Source of the DNA: an uncultured Ellagibacter sp.
Lineage (GTDB): Bacteria; Actinomycetota; Coriobacteriia; Coriobacteriales; Eggerthellaceae
DNA: 18,559 bases
Direction of reading: 5' to 3'
Assembly: GCF_934636505.1 (NCBI RefSeq)
Contig: NZ_CAKUAL010000042.1
Location: 1-18,559 of the forward strand
In this document: positions 7,610 to 14,352 of the stretch, piece after piece
Layout of the letters: each line of letters starts with the position of its first letter
Position numbering within the stretch: the stretch's first letter is position 1
Made by a program: the position numbers and the translations under genes
The notes under the pieces: generated by a model
Database searches by the model: none
Told to the model about the DNA's origin: nothing
What the model saw: only the letters and a program-made list of their open reading frames with translations

Positions 7610-8044
7610 TTAGCGGCCGTCGGCTACGGTGGGCGCGGCGTCCACTTCCTGCAGGTTGGCGGCCATGCGCGCTATGAGCTCGCAGGCGCTCGCTTTCTCC
7701 TCGGGGGTGAAGCCGTTAAAGAGCGTGTTGTCCAACTCGACGAACGACGCGCGCATCTCGTCGAAGACGCTTGTTGCCTCAGGTGTTGCGCACACGATCT
7801 TCTCGCGCTTGTTCTTGCTGTTGACCTTGCGCGTCACCAGGCCTTTCGCTTCGAGCTTTGCGAGCGTCTTCGCGATGGCGCCGCGATCGATGCCGTGTTC
7901 GGCCGCAATCGACTCCTGGTTCGACTCGCCGTTCGCGAGGAGGCTCATCAGCACGAGCTGCTCGGGGAAGCCGATGCCCCTGTGAGCCATGTTGCGCTCG
8001 GCGAAGGTGCGCATCTTTCGCACGATGATGGAAATGTCCGACAT
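7610..8044 (-). CDS. MarR-family transcriptional regulator
   Basis: The start is taken at the ATG at 8044 (144 residues). A TTG at 8050, two codons upstream, is better spaced from AGAGGG and cannot be excluded. The winged helix-turn-helix covers about residues 28-95: FPEQLVLMSLLANGESNQ, ESIAAEHGIDRGAIAKTL (recognition helix) and KLEAKGLVTRKVNSKNKREK, whose wing tip is rich in basic residues. Flanking helices supply the dimer interface. It lies 96 bp upstream of the MFS transporter on the same strand, the usual arrangement for a repressor and its efflux pump. A 10-bp inverted repeat just upstream is a likely autoregulatory site. Confidence 0.92.
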   Translation of the reverse strand: MSDISIIVRKMRTFAERNMAHRGIGFPEQLVLMSLLANGESNQESIAAEHGIDRGAIAKTLAKLEAKGLVTRKVNSKNKREKIVCATPEATSVFDEMRASFVELDNTLFNGFTPEEKASACELIARMAANLQEVDAAPTVADGR

Positions 8045-8072
8045 GTACAACGGTTACCCTCTTCCGATTTGC

Positions 8073-8111
8073 TTATTGTTGCTACGACAACAGTTGCAAC
8101 GGCAACAATAA
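8073..8111 (-). promoter_or_regulatory. Candidate MarR operator / promoter region
   Basis: TTATTGTTGC (8073-8082) and GCAACAATAA (8102-8111) are perfect 10-bp inverted arms 19 bases apart. The spacer holds another palindromic core, GTTGCAAC (8093-8100). All these arms are variants of TTG/CAA half-sites like those MarR dimers bind. The site lies 29-67 bases upstream of the marR start, where a promoter is expected. TTGCAA followed after 17 bases by ATAAGC is a weak promoter candidate on the minus strand. Confidence 0.55.
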
Positions 8112-8476
8112 TGAACCTGACGAGTGGTGTCAATGAAGAAATGGAGAAATGTGCAGGAGGGAACCTGGTGGAGTCGCGGTGGTTTTGGAGCCTGATGCTT
8201 TGCGGGTCGTTCGACTTATGGGCGAGTGCGAGCGTCCCAGGGCGCTCTTGAGCGCCGCATCGCTGCCTTTGGCGGGTTGGAAACCCTCATTTCTCACGGC
8301 CGAAATATTCTCGAAAAGTGATTCCCCTACCTTTTATTGCGTTATGTAAGTGAAAAACGCATGCGCTTGCGAGGCGGTTTGGCGACTTGGGCCCGGAATC
8401 CGACTCGACCCCGACCCGGTCTCAGCTTTCTCGGCCTCCCTGGCACATGCGCTTTTCCCTGTAGAAAGGAGGAGCC
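8112..8476. other. 365-bp leader/intergenic region upstream of the AGCS symporter
   Basis: No gene is supported here. A tight hairpin, GGCGCTC/GAGCGCC (8241-8247 and 8250-8256), is present, and an AT-rich patch (8300-8345) may contain the symporter promoter. I looked for a glycine-riboswitch core and did not find one. AAAGGAGG (8465-8472) is the ribosome binding site of the next gene. Confidence 0.45.
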
Positions 8477-10012
8477 ATGGAGGACTTCCTGACATCGTTC
8501 TTCGTCGCTCCGTTCACCGGGCTGGCAACGGGAATCGCTGCGGCGACAAGCCCCCTTGACGTTATCGATGCGATCGACGGCTTCGTGTGGGGCCCGATCA
8601 TGATCTTGCTGCTGCTGTTCACGCACATCTTTATGACCGTCCGCACCGGCTTCATCCAGAGGAAACTCGGCACGGGCATTAAGATGTCGGTCACCAAGGA
8701 CGACCCGTCCGACGCGAGCGGCGACATCACTCAGTTCGGCGCGCTGACCACGGCTCTTGCCGCCACAATCGGCACCGGCAACATCGTCGGCGTGGGCACG
8801 GGCCTTCTGTTCGGCGGCCCAGGCGCCATCTTCTGGATGTGGATCACGGGCATCTTGGGCATTGCCACCAAGTACTCCGAGGTCTTCATCGGCGTGAAGT
8901 ACCGCGTGAAGGACCACTCCGGCAAGATGCTCGGCGGCGCGATGTACGCACTTGAGCGCGGCTTCAAGAATAAGAAGCTTGGTCGCGTTCTCGCTATCTT
9001 GTTCGCCCTGTTCGCGTCGCTGGCAGCCTTCGGCATCGGCGCCTCCACGCAGTCGAACTCGCTCGCCGACGCTCTCTACAACACCTCGCTCGTCGACGGC
9101 AAGGCTATCCCGCAGTGGCTTGTGGGCGCGATCGTCGTGGTGCTCGTCGCCATCGTCATCTTGGGCGGCATCAAGTCCATTTCCCGGGTGTGCGAGAAGC
9201 TTGTCCCCATCATGGCGCTCTTCTACGTGGTGTGCTGCCTAATCATCATCGGCATCAACGGTCAGTACCTCGGCGAGGCGGTCCGCCAGATCATCGAAGG
9301 CGCGTTCACTCCTGCAGGCGCTGCCGGCGGCGCCGTTGGCTCGACGGTGACGCTCGCTTTGCAGTTCGGCTTCAAGCGCGGCATCTTCTCCAACGAGTCC
9401 GGCATGGGCTCCGCGCCGCTCGTCGCCGCTTCCGCCACCACGAAGAACCCCGCACGTCAGGCGCTTGTTTCCATGACGGGCACCTTTTGGGACACCGTCG
9501 TCGTGTGCCTCATCACCGGCCTCATGCTGATGACCACCCTCATCGCGAACCCGGAGCTTTCGACGGCCATCGCGGACGGCACCATCTCCTCTGGCGCAGG
9601 CCTTGCGACTGCCGCCTTCGAGAAAATCCCCGTGTTCGGGCCGTTGGTGCTGCTGGTGGGCCTGCTCACTTTCACCTATTCCACCATTCTCGGCTGGAGC
9701 CAGTACGGCAACCGCGCGATCAGCTATCTGCTCGGCAAGAAGGCGGTGCTTCCGTACTACATCGTGTTCCTGCTGTTCGTGTTCTGGGGCTGCATGATGG
9801 TCGGCGACGCGTCGAACAGCGCCGCGGTTTCCAACCTGAGCTCTACGGTATGGGATTTCGCCGACGTGATGAACGCGCTCATGGCCATTCCGAACTGCAT
9901 TGCGGTGCTCGGTCTGTCCGCTGTCATCGCGCGCGAGACTAAGCACTACGTCTACGACGGCAATCTTGAGGAAGTCGACGACACTGAGATTCCGCAATAC
10001 GACGAGAAGTAG
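8477..10012 (+). CDS. AGCS-family sodium:alanine/glycine symporter
   Basis: The 511-residue integral membrane protein has the hallmark sequences of the alanine-or-glycine:cation symporter family. These are ALTTALAATIGTGNIVGVG (89-107), GPGAIFWMW (114-122), GGIKSISRV (230-238), FGFKRGIFSNESGMGSAP (297-314; family signature RGxFSNExGMGSAP) and STILGWSQYGNRA (399-411). About 10-11 membrane helices are predicted, and the length is close to the family norm (440-520). It imports alanine, glycine or a similar small amino acid with Na+ across the cytoplasmic membrane. The start is certain: GAAAGGAGG lies 5 bases before the ATG. It is a single transcription unit ending in a strong hairpin terminator; the specific substrate is not readable. 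Confidence 0.95.
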   Translation: MEDFLTSFFVAPFTGLATGIAAATSPLDVIDAIDGFVWGPIMILLLLFTHIFMTVRTGFIQRKLGTGIKMSVTKDDPSDASGDITQFGALTTALAATIGTGNIVGVGTGLLFGGPGAIFWMWITGILGIATKYSEVFIGVKYRVKDHSGKMLGGAMYALERGFKNKKLGRVLAILFALFASLAAFGIGASTQSNSLADALYNTSLVDGKAIPQWLVGAIVVVLVAIVILGGIKSISRVCEKLVPIMALFYVVCCLIIIGINGQYLGEAVRQIIEGAFTPAGAAGGAVGSTVTLALQFGFKRGIFSNESGMGSAPLVAASATTKNPARQALVSMTGTFWDTVVVCLITGLMLMTTLIANPELSTAIADGTISSGAGLATAAFEKIPVFGPLVLLVGLLTFTYSTILGWSQYGNRAISYLLGKKAVLPYYIVFLLFVFWGCMMVGDASNSAAVSNLSSTVWDFADVMNALMAIPNCIAVLGLSAVIARETKHYVYDGNLEEVDDTEIPQYDEK

Positions 10013-10057
10013 TGGCTCGGGTGAATTGCATCCGTAGTTGAGAGATGCAGATATCAA

Positions 10058-10102
10058 AAAGCCCTCGGTGGCGTGCGTTTTCGCAGGCCATCCGAGGGCT
10101 TT
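10058..10102. terminator. Bidirectional intrinsic terminator
   Basis: AAAGCCCTCGG (10058-10068) and CCGAGGGCTTT (10092-10102) are perfectly complementary and extend inward by TGGC/GCCA with one bulge. A-rich sequence precedes the stem and TTTGTG ends it, so it can stop transcription from the symporter (plus) and the radical SAM gene (minus). It begins just beyond the SECIS-like hairpin of the radical SAM gene. Confidence 0.85.
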
Positions 10103-10114
10103 GTGTCGTTGAGT

Positions 10115-10131
10115 GGCGTAAGACCTACGCC
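10115..10131 (-). promoter_or_regulatory. Bacterial SECIS element (selenocysteine insertion hairpin)
   Basis: On the minus strand GGCGUA-GGUCU-UACGCC folds into a perfect 6-bp stem with a GGUCU loop. Its 5' end lies 11 bases after the in-frame UGA (10145-10143), and the loop begins 17 bases after it. In the E. coli fdhF SECIS the loop is AGGUCU, 18 bases after UGA, and the GGUC there is contacted by SelB. The true stop codon UAG (10127-10125) lies inside this hairpin. Confidence 0.82.
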
Positions 10132-11129
10132 GTCGAGCCGCCTCAACTCGACCCCGCGCCTGCGCAGCAAGCATAGCAGTGGTTGCCGAAGCGAATCTCG
10201 CGCTTCAAAGGAATCGTCGGGTCCGCCGCCACATCCGCGATGGTGAGGCCGCTTTTGCAGGGCATGCTGACCGCCTGGTTGAAGTCGCAGTCGTACAGGG
10301 TGCCGTCCCATGCCACCGAAAGCTGCGTGCGGCACATCATGGCGGGCAGCGTGTCGGCGTTGAACGCGTCGATCAGCGTGTTCATGTAGCGGTCCATGTT
10401 GTTCGTCTTGAGCAGACGCTCGCCGAAGCGGCCGCCGGGGGCGTTGGTAATGGCGAACAGGTTGTCAAAGTCGATGTCGAAGTCGGCCTTGAGCTTCGCC
10501 TTGTATTCCGCTTCGAGCGCTCCCTGGTCGGGCGGAAGAAATGCGCCGAGCGGATTGAACACCAGGTCGAGCTCGAGCTTCTTGCCGCCGGGCCCGGCGC
10601 CCTCGCCCTTCCCGTACCCAAGCGCGCACAGGCGCTGGAGCATCTCGATCGTCGGGTCGAAGGTGCCCGCGCCGCGCTGCTTCTCGGAGGTTTTCTTCAC
10701 GTAATGGGGAAGCGACGCGATGACGGTGATGCCCAGCTCAGCCCACAGGTCGGGGATATGCTCGTAGCCGGGCTCCTTGCAGATGCTCAGGTTCGAGCGC
10801 GTCATCACGCTTGCGCCCGCGCCGACGGCCTCGCGCAAGAACCACTCGTAGTTCGGGTTCATCTCGGGAGCGCCGCCCGTGACGTCGATCGTCTTGAAAC
10901 CGCGGTCGCGGAAAACGGCGAGGCACTGCTCGAGCGTCTCGCGCGACATCTCCTCGGTGCGCGCGGGGCTCGATTCCACGTGGCAGTGTTTGCATGCCAG
11001 GTTGCACTTGAGCCCGATGTTGATCTGCAGCGTGTCGAGCGCGTTCTCGGTGAAACGATAGTCGCCTACGCGTTGCCAAAACGCTGGGTAGGCGGCGAGC
11101 GCCTCGTTCACCTCTTCGATGTATCCCAT
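10125..11129 (-). CDS. arsS: Radical SAM/Cys-rich selenoprotein (ArsS / rSAM_SeCys family), UGA at 10145-10143 read as Sec
   Basis: The 334-residue product opens with a radical SAM core: KCNLACKHCH holds the [4Fe-4S] CxxxCxxC (C42, C46, C49), followed by DVTGGAPEMNP and later MTRSNLSI. The C-terminal half matches the Cys-rich DUF3641-type domain (CRTQLSVAWDGTLYDCDFNQ, then the tail HCYACCAGAGSS). Conventional reading stops there at TGA (10143). Relatives continue with Cys-Gly-Gly; here TGA is followed by GGSTA and TAG (10125), and by a SECIS-like hairpin, so U329 replaces that Cys. The family is linked to arsenosugar synthesis (ArsS) and includes known Sec-containing members; no arsM is in the window, so the substrate is uncertain. 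AGGAGG precedes the ATG at 11129. It is downstream of the AhpD-like gene in one likely operon. Confidence 0.88.
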
Positions 11130-11156
11130 GATCCTCCTCTCGTCTTTCTCGTAAAG

Positions 11157-11190
11157 CGAGGGCCCGGTGCGCTTCGCGACCAGGCCCTCG
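11157..11190 (-). terminator. Intercistronic hairpin between the AhpD-like and radical SAM genes
   Basis: CGAGGGCC (11157-11164) and GGCCCTCG (11183-11190) form an 8-bp stem, and the loop can pair further (GGTGCG with CGCGACC). In the direction of transcription it is followed by CTTTACGAGAAAG, a poor U-tract. It may be a leaky terminator or a processing/stability element that sets the ratio of the two products. Confidence 0.5.
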
Positions 11191-11207
11191 AAGGATACGC
11201 GATGGGG

Positions 11208-11546
11208 CTACATCTCGAGGTTCTCGACGATTTTCTTCATCTGCACGCCATGGGCGAGCGCCGCGCCGCCGCGGATCGCATTGACCACGTGGAAGGCCTC
11301 GGTCATCTGCTCTTCGGTGACGCCCTTCTGCAGGCAGGAGTTCGTGTAGGCGTCGATGCAGTACGGGCACTGCACGGCGGCTGCCACGGCGAGCGCGATG
11401 ATGGACTTCTCGCGGGCGGTCAGCGCGCCCTCCTCGAACACCTTGCCGTAGTACGCCATGAAGAGGTCCCACAGCTCAGGGGCGCCTTCGCCAATGCCGT
11501 CGGCGGAGAACTTTGCGAGATCTGCCGGGTCGTAATACGTTTCCAT
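11208..11546 (-). CDS. Carboxymuconolactone decarboxylase/AhpD-like protein, radical SAM-associated peroxidase-like
   Basis: The 112-residue protein is a compact AhpD/CMD-fold unit: GAPELWDLFMAYYGKVFEEGALTAREKSIIALAVAAAV, followed by the redox motif CPYCIDAY (C60, C63). AhpD proteins use CxxC plus a following His; here the His position is Tyr (Y67). A third cysteine is C71 (TNSC), and the tail reads GGAALAHGVQMKKIVENLEM. Small proteins of this kind are regularly adjacent to ArsS/rSAM_SeCys enzymes (arsenosugar-biosynthesis-associated peroxidase-like group), which fits the neighbour 78 bp downstream. A thiol-disulfide or peroxidase partner role is likely but inferred. The ATG at 11546 is preceded by AAAGGAG, and the upstream region holds a TATAAT overlapped by an inverted repeat. 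Confidence 0.9.
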   Translation of the reverse strand: METYYDPADLAKFSADGIGEGAPELWDLFMAYYGKVFEEGALTAREKSIIALAVAAAVQCPYCIDAYTNSCLQKGVTEEQMTEAFHVVNAIRGGAALAHGVQMKKIVENLEM

Positions 11547-11611
11547 GGGGAGCTCCTTTCGCTTGGTCTACCCGCCGCGCGTCGCGCAGCTTGAAGATAG
11601 ACGTTTGCCAC

Positions 11612-11632
11612 TAATGGAATGATGCCATTATA
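11612..11632 (-). promoter_or_regulatory. Promoter -10 box overlapped by inverted repeat, upstream of the AhpD-like/radical SAM operon
   Basis: On the minus strand a perfect TATAAT lies at 11632-11627. It overlaps the inverted repeat TAATGG (11612-11617) / CCATTA (11625-11630), which has a 7-base spacer, so a bound dimer would cover the -10. No good -35 is found 17 bases upstream. The start codon is about 80 bases downstream. Confidence 0.5.
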
Positions 11633-11767
11633 GCGACGGAGTGTCTGTCTTGACGAGGTTTATTCTTTTTTAGTTGCTTGCCCGCGATGCCGCTGATGAG
11701 TACGCGCGCAGCTTTGAGGTGCGGTATCATGGCGATGGCTTGGACCCTCCGAGAAAAGAGTGATTAT

Positions 11768-12901
11768 ATGGCAAACAAATCCCTGGCGAAGTCGCCAACC
11801 GAGCTTACCATCTTGGTTACCGGCGGCGCCGGGTTCATCGGCTCGCACACCTGCGTCGAGCTGCTTGCGAAAGGCTTCAACGTCGTTATCGTCGACGATT
11901 TGAGCAATTCGAGTGAAGTCGCCGTCGAGCGCGTGCGCAAGATTGCTGGCGTCGGTGCCGATCGCTGCGCGTTCCACGAGGCGAACATTCTCGACCGCGA
12001 TGCGATGGAGGCGATCTTCGCCGAGCACGACGTCGATGCGATCATCCACTTCGCCGGTTTCAAGGCGGTGGGCGAAAGCGTGCAGAAGCCGCTCGAGTAC
12101 TACTGGAACAACATCGCGGGCACGCTCGTCCTGTGCGATGTCGCGCGCAACCACGGCGTGAAGAACATCGTGTTCTCGTCGAGCGCCACCGTCTATGGCG
12201 AGCCGGAGTTCGTGCCCATCACCGAGGACTGCCCGAAGCATTCCGCCACGAATCCTTACGGCCAGACGAAGACTATGCTTGAGCAGGTGCTCACCGACCT
12301 CTACGTGGGAGACAACGAGTGGAACGTCGTGCTGCTGCGCTACTTCAACCCGATCGGTGCGCACGAGAGCGGCCTTATCGGCGAGGACCCGAAGGGTATC
12401 CCCAACAACCTGGTGCCCTATGTGGCGCAGGTCGCGGTTGGCAAGCTCGCTGCGGTCGGCGTGTTCGGCGACGACTATCCCACACCGGACGGCACGGGCG
12501 TGCGCGACTACATCCACGTGGTCGACTTGGCGCGCGGGCATGTTGCCGCACTCGACTGGATGGGCGGCAAGGTCGGCACGGGCGAGCCTTCCGGGCTCGG
12601 CTCGATCCAGGGCGAGGCTCAGGCTGACGGGTCTCGTCGGGGCGTGGGCATTTTTAACCTGGGAACCGGCAAGGGATCGAGCGTTCTCGACGTGATCCAT
12701 GCGTTCGAGCGTGCTTGCGGCAAGGTGATTCCCTACGAGATCAAGCCTCGCCGTGCGGGCGATATCGCAACCAATTACGCTGCTTGCGACAAGGCGGAGC
12801 GAGAGCTGGGCTGGGTTGCGCAGTACGACCTCGACCGCATGTGCGCCGACAGCTGGCGCTGGCAGTCGATGAACCCCGACGGCTACACGACGGAGGCGTA
12901 G
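11768..12901 (+). CDS. galE: UDP-glucose 4-epimerase
   Basis: GalE interconverts UDP-glucose and UDP-galactose with tightly bound NAD, feeding the Leloir pathway and cell-surface polysaccharides. The start is placed at the ATG at 11768 (377 residues); an in-frame ATG at 11678 adds a sequence without homology features. Motifs in order: the NAD-binding VTGGAGFIGSHT (GxxGxxG at 19-25), VIVDDLSNS, FAGFKAVGESVQKPLEYY, SSSATVYGEP, the catalytic NPYGQTK (YxxxK), LRYFNPIGAHESGLIGEDP, DGTGVRDYIHVVDLARGH, and NLGTGKGSSVLDVIHAFE. It is longer than the usual 330-340 residues because of a short N-terminal tail and a Gly-rich insertion (about residues 267-292) just before IFNLGTG. It is divergent from the AhpD-like gene and ends 55 bp before a strong terminator. 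Confidence 0.95.
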   Translation: MANKSLAKSPTELTILVTGGAGFIGSHTCVELLAKGFNVVIVDDLSNSSEVAVERVRKIAGVGADRCAFHEANILDRDAMEAIFAEHDVDAIIHFAGFKAVGESVQKPLEYYWNNIAGTLVLCDVARNHGVKNIVFSSSATVYGEPEFVPITEDCPKHSATNPYGQTKTMLEQVLTDLYVGDNEWNVVLLRYFNPIGAHESGLIGEDPKGIPNNLVPYVAQVAVGKLAAVGVFGDDYPTPDGTGVRDYIHVVDLARGHVAALDWMGGKVGTGEPSGLGSIQGEAQADGSRRGVGIFNLGTGKGSSVLDVIHAFERACGKVIPYEIKPRRAGDIATNYAACDKAERELGWVAQYDLDRMCADSWRWQSMNPDGYTTEA

Positions 12902-12956
12902 GCTTTCGAGAAAATATGGGGGCGGGCATTGAGTGTCCCTATATTGTTAGTATACG

Positions 12957-12997
12957 AAAAGGGAGCGGCTCCTCAACGTAGGGGAACCGCTCCCTTT
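12957..12997. terminator. Bidirectional intrinsic terminator between galE and the HAD gene
   Basis: AAAGGGAGCGG (12958-12968) and CCGCTCCCTTT (12987-12997) are perfectly paired around an 18-base loop. A-rich sequence precedes the stem and TTTGGTTTTG follows, so it can serve the convergent galE (plus) and HAD phosphatase (minus) transcripts. Confidence 0.85.
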
Positions 12998-13023
12998 GGT
13001 TTTGCCCTTGTTGTCTTGGGACT

Positions 13024-13689
13024 CTAGGATTCTGGTGCATATTCCAGCAGGTCGGAGAAGCTTTCGAGCATGATGTCCGACCCTGCGTCGCGCATTTCTT
13101 GCGCGGTGTGGTACCCCCACGAAACGCCGATGCCGCAGGCGCCGGCGCGATGAGCGACCAAGATGTCGTTCGGTGAGTCGCCCAGATAAGCGGTGCGCTC
13201 TGGCGTGCTGCCCAGCTCCTCGATGGTGTGCAGCAGGCCCGCCGGGTTCGGCTTTCGGGGAATGTCCTCGCATTCGCCGTGTTCCACGTCGAAAAGGCCG
13301 GGGAGGCATTGGGCGATGATCTTGTGCACGCCTCCGTCGAACTTGTTGGACAGAACGCCCAGCTTGCAGCCCCGACGGCGCAGCTCGGCGAGCGTTTCGG
13401 GGACGTGCGGGTAGGGCGCGGTCAGGTGGTTGTCGTATTCCAGGTTGAAGCGCTTCCAGCATGCAACTGCCTGGTCGGCTATGTCTTTCGGGGTGTTCTC
13501 GGGCACCGCTTGGTACATGAGCGCGACAAGCCCGTTGCCCACGAAGCTCAAAACCTCGTCGTGCGTTCGCTCGGGGAATCCCTGCTCGCGAAGGGCCTCG
13601 TTAGTGACAACGACCAAATCGGGCAGCGTGTCCAAGATGGTGCCGTCGAGATCGAAGATGAAGGTGTCGAATGTTTGCTTTTCGCTCAT
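13024..13689 (-). CDS. HAD-superfamily hydrolase, phosphoglycolate-phosphatase-like
   Basis: The 221-residue protein shows the HAD motifs in order. Motif I is FIFDLDGTILDT (nucleophile D13, acid/base D15). Motif II is LGVLSNKFDG. The motif III Lys is in PRKPNPAG, and motif IV is YLGDSPNDILVAHRAG. The helical cap between residues 18 and 85 is the subclass I type found in Gph and PpaX. It is therefore expected to remove phosphate from a small metabolite such as 2-phosphoglycolate in the cytoplasm; pyrophosphatase or another sugar-phosphate activity is also possible. The start at 13689 has AAGGAG 11 bases upstream. It appears monocistronic, with the convergent terminator at 12957-12997. Confidence 0.93.
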   Translation of the reverse strand: MSEKQTFDTFIFDLDGTILDTLPDLVVVTNEALREQGFPERTHDEVLSFVGNGLVALMYQAVPENTPKDIADQAVACWKRFNLEYDNHLTAPYPHVPETLAELRRRGCKLGVLSNKFDGGVHKIIAQCLPGLFDVEHGECEDIPRKPNPAGLLHTIEELGSTPERTAYLGDSPNDILVAHRAGACGIGVSWGYHTAQEMRDAGSDIMLESFSDLLEYAPES

Positions 13690-13995
13690 GGGTGAAGTCG
13701 CTCCTTCTCTTCCTTATAAGAGAGACCTGCTGCAATAGAAAAACCTGTCTTATCGGGCTGATTAAGAGGCAATGTGCGCTCCGTTGTCGTCGGTTTTCAA
13801 TGGGGCGAATGACGGGATTCGAGCTCGTGAACGTGAGCTAGGAAAGCCAATATCCGCGAATTCGAATCTCATCTGCGGTTCCAGCGTTTGCCCAGGTAGT
13901 TGTCATTATAAAGTTAGGTTTTGCGGGTAAACATTATACGCTTGGTGGATGTATTGGCGGACTTCTTCATGATTTATGTTGACTTATCGAGAATG

Positions 13996-14022
13996 GGCTA
14001 TTCCAGGGAACCCGGAATAGCC
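13996..14022. repeat. Strong imperfect-loop hairpin (9-bp perfect stem)
   Basis: GGCTATTCC (13996-14004) and GGAATAGCC (14014-14022) pair perfectly. The loop AGGGAACCC can add GG/CC pairs, giving one of the most stable hairpins in the window. It is not followed by a U-tract on either strand. Confidence 0.55.
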
Positions 14023-14305
14023 TGCGAAGCGCAGGGCCGGAGCGAAGGGTCATCTGTGATGTTGGTGGCGGCGCGGGCGCAGCAGGTGGAGAGGCTTGTG
14101 CGAACTAATGTAATTCTGTGCGCGGAACGGGCGATTGCATGCATGGTGACATCAGTCTACGTGGTGTTGAAGGGAACTCTGCCGGTGATTGACCCGTATG
14201 GACTAATGGAGGTGATGAGGGATTGCATGCATTGAGGCATGGAATCGCTGGTACGTTTTCCCGATTGGTCGTCCCAGGACGGTGGCGCCCCCTTCTGCAA
14301 CCACG

Positions 14306-14329
14306 TATAATCGGGGTAAAAGGACCCGA
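14306..14329 (+). promoter_or_regulatory. Candidate -10 box and operator upstream of the XRE/ImmA gene
   Basis: TATAAT (14306-14311) lies 42 bases before the start codon; no acceptable -35 was found at 16-18 bp. It abuts TCGGG (14311-14315) / CCCGA (14325-14329), an inverted repeat with a 9-base spacer. Because the downstream protein carries an N-terminal XRE-like domain, autoregulation through this repeat is plausible. Confidence 0.4.
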
Positions 14330-14352
14330 CGATTAGGAGGGGAGGTTGCGGG

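Larger units (their letters stand above)
13690..14352. other. 663-bp gene-poor stretch at the edge of the defence island
   Basis: No open frame here has family motifs or the codon bias of its neighbours. A strong hairpin, GGCTATTCC (13996-14004) / GGAATAGCC (14014-14022), has a loop AGGGAACCC that can itself pair. The 12-mer GATTGCATGCAT occurs twice in direct orientation (14133-14144 and 14221-14232). TTCGAATC near 13862 was examined as a tRNA T-loop and does not fold as one. The stretch separates housekeeping genes from toxin-antitoxin and restriction genes, so decayed mobile DNA is possible. Confidence 0.5.

Noticed and set aside
8112..8476. Glycine riboswitch upstream of the AGCS symporter
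   Set aside because: Such symporters are sometimes riboswitch-controlled, but the conserved glycine-aptamer core is not present here.
10179..11594. 471-codon open frame on the plus strand across the radical SAM and AhpD-like genes
   Set aside because: It is antisense to two well-recognised proteins, lacks motifs and has no ribosome binding site; an artefact of codon bias.
11678..11767. Upstream in-frame ATG for galE (30 more residues)
   Set aside because: The extension carries no motif, and the Rossmann motif is already placed normally from the ATG at 11768.
11660..12700. 346-codon open frame on the minus strand opposite galE
   Set aside because: It has Arg/His/Val-rich shadow composition, and galE on the other strand has all family motifs.
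13855..13890. tRNA-like fragment (TTCGAATC followed by a CTGCGGTTCCA-like end)
   Set aside because: The five bases on each side of the would-be T-loop do not pair, and no acceptor, D or anticodon arm can be built.
13921..14235. 104-codon open frame starting at TTG in the gene-poor stretch
   Set aside because: It has no ribosome binding site, no recognisable domain and no codon bias like the neighbours, and the strong hairpin at 13996-14022 lies inside it.
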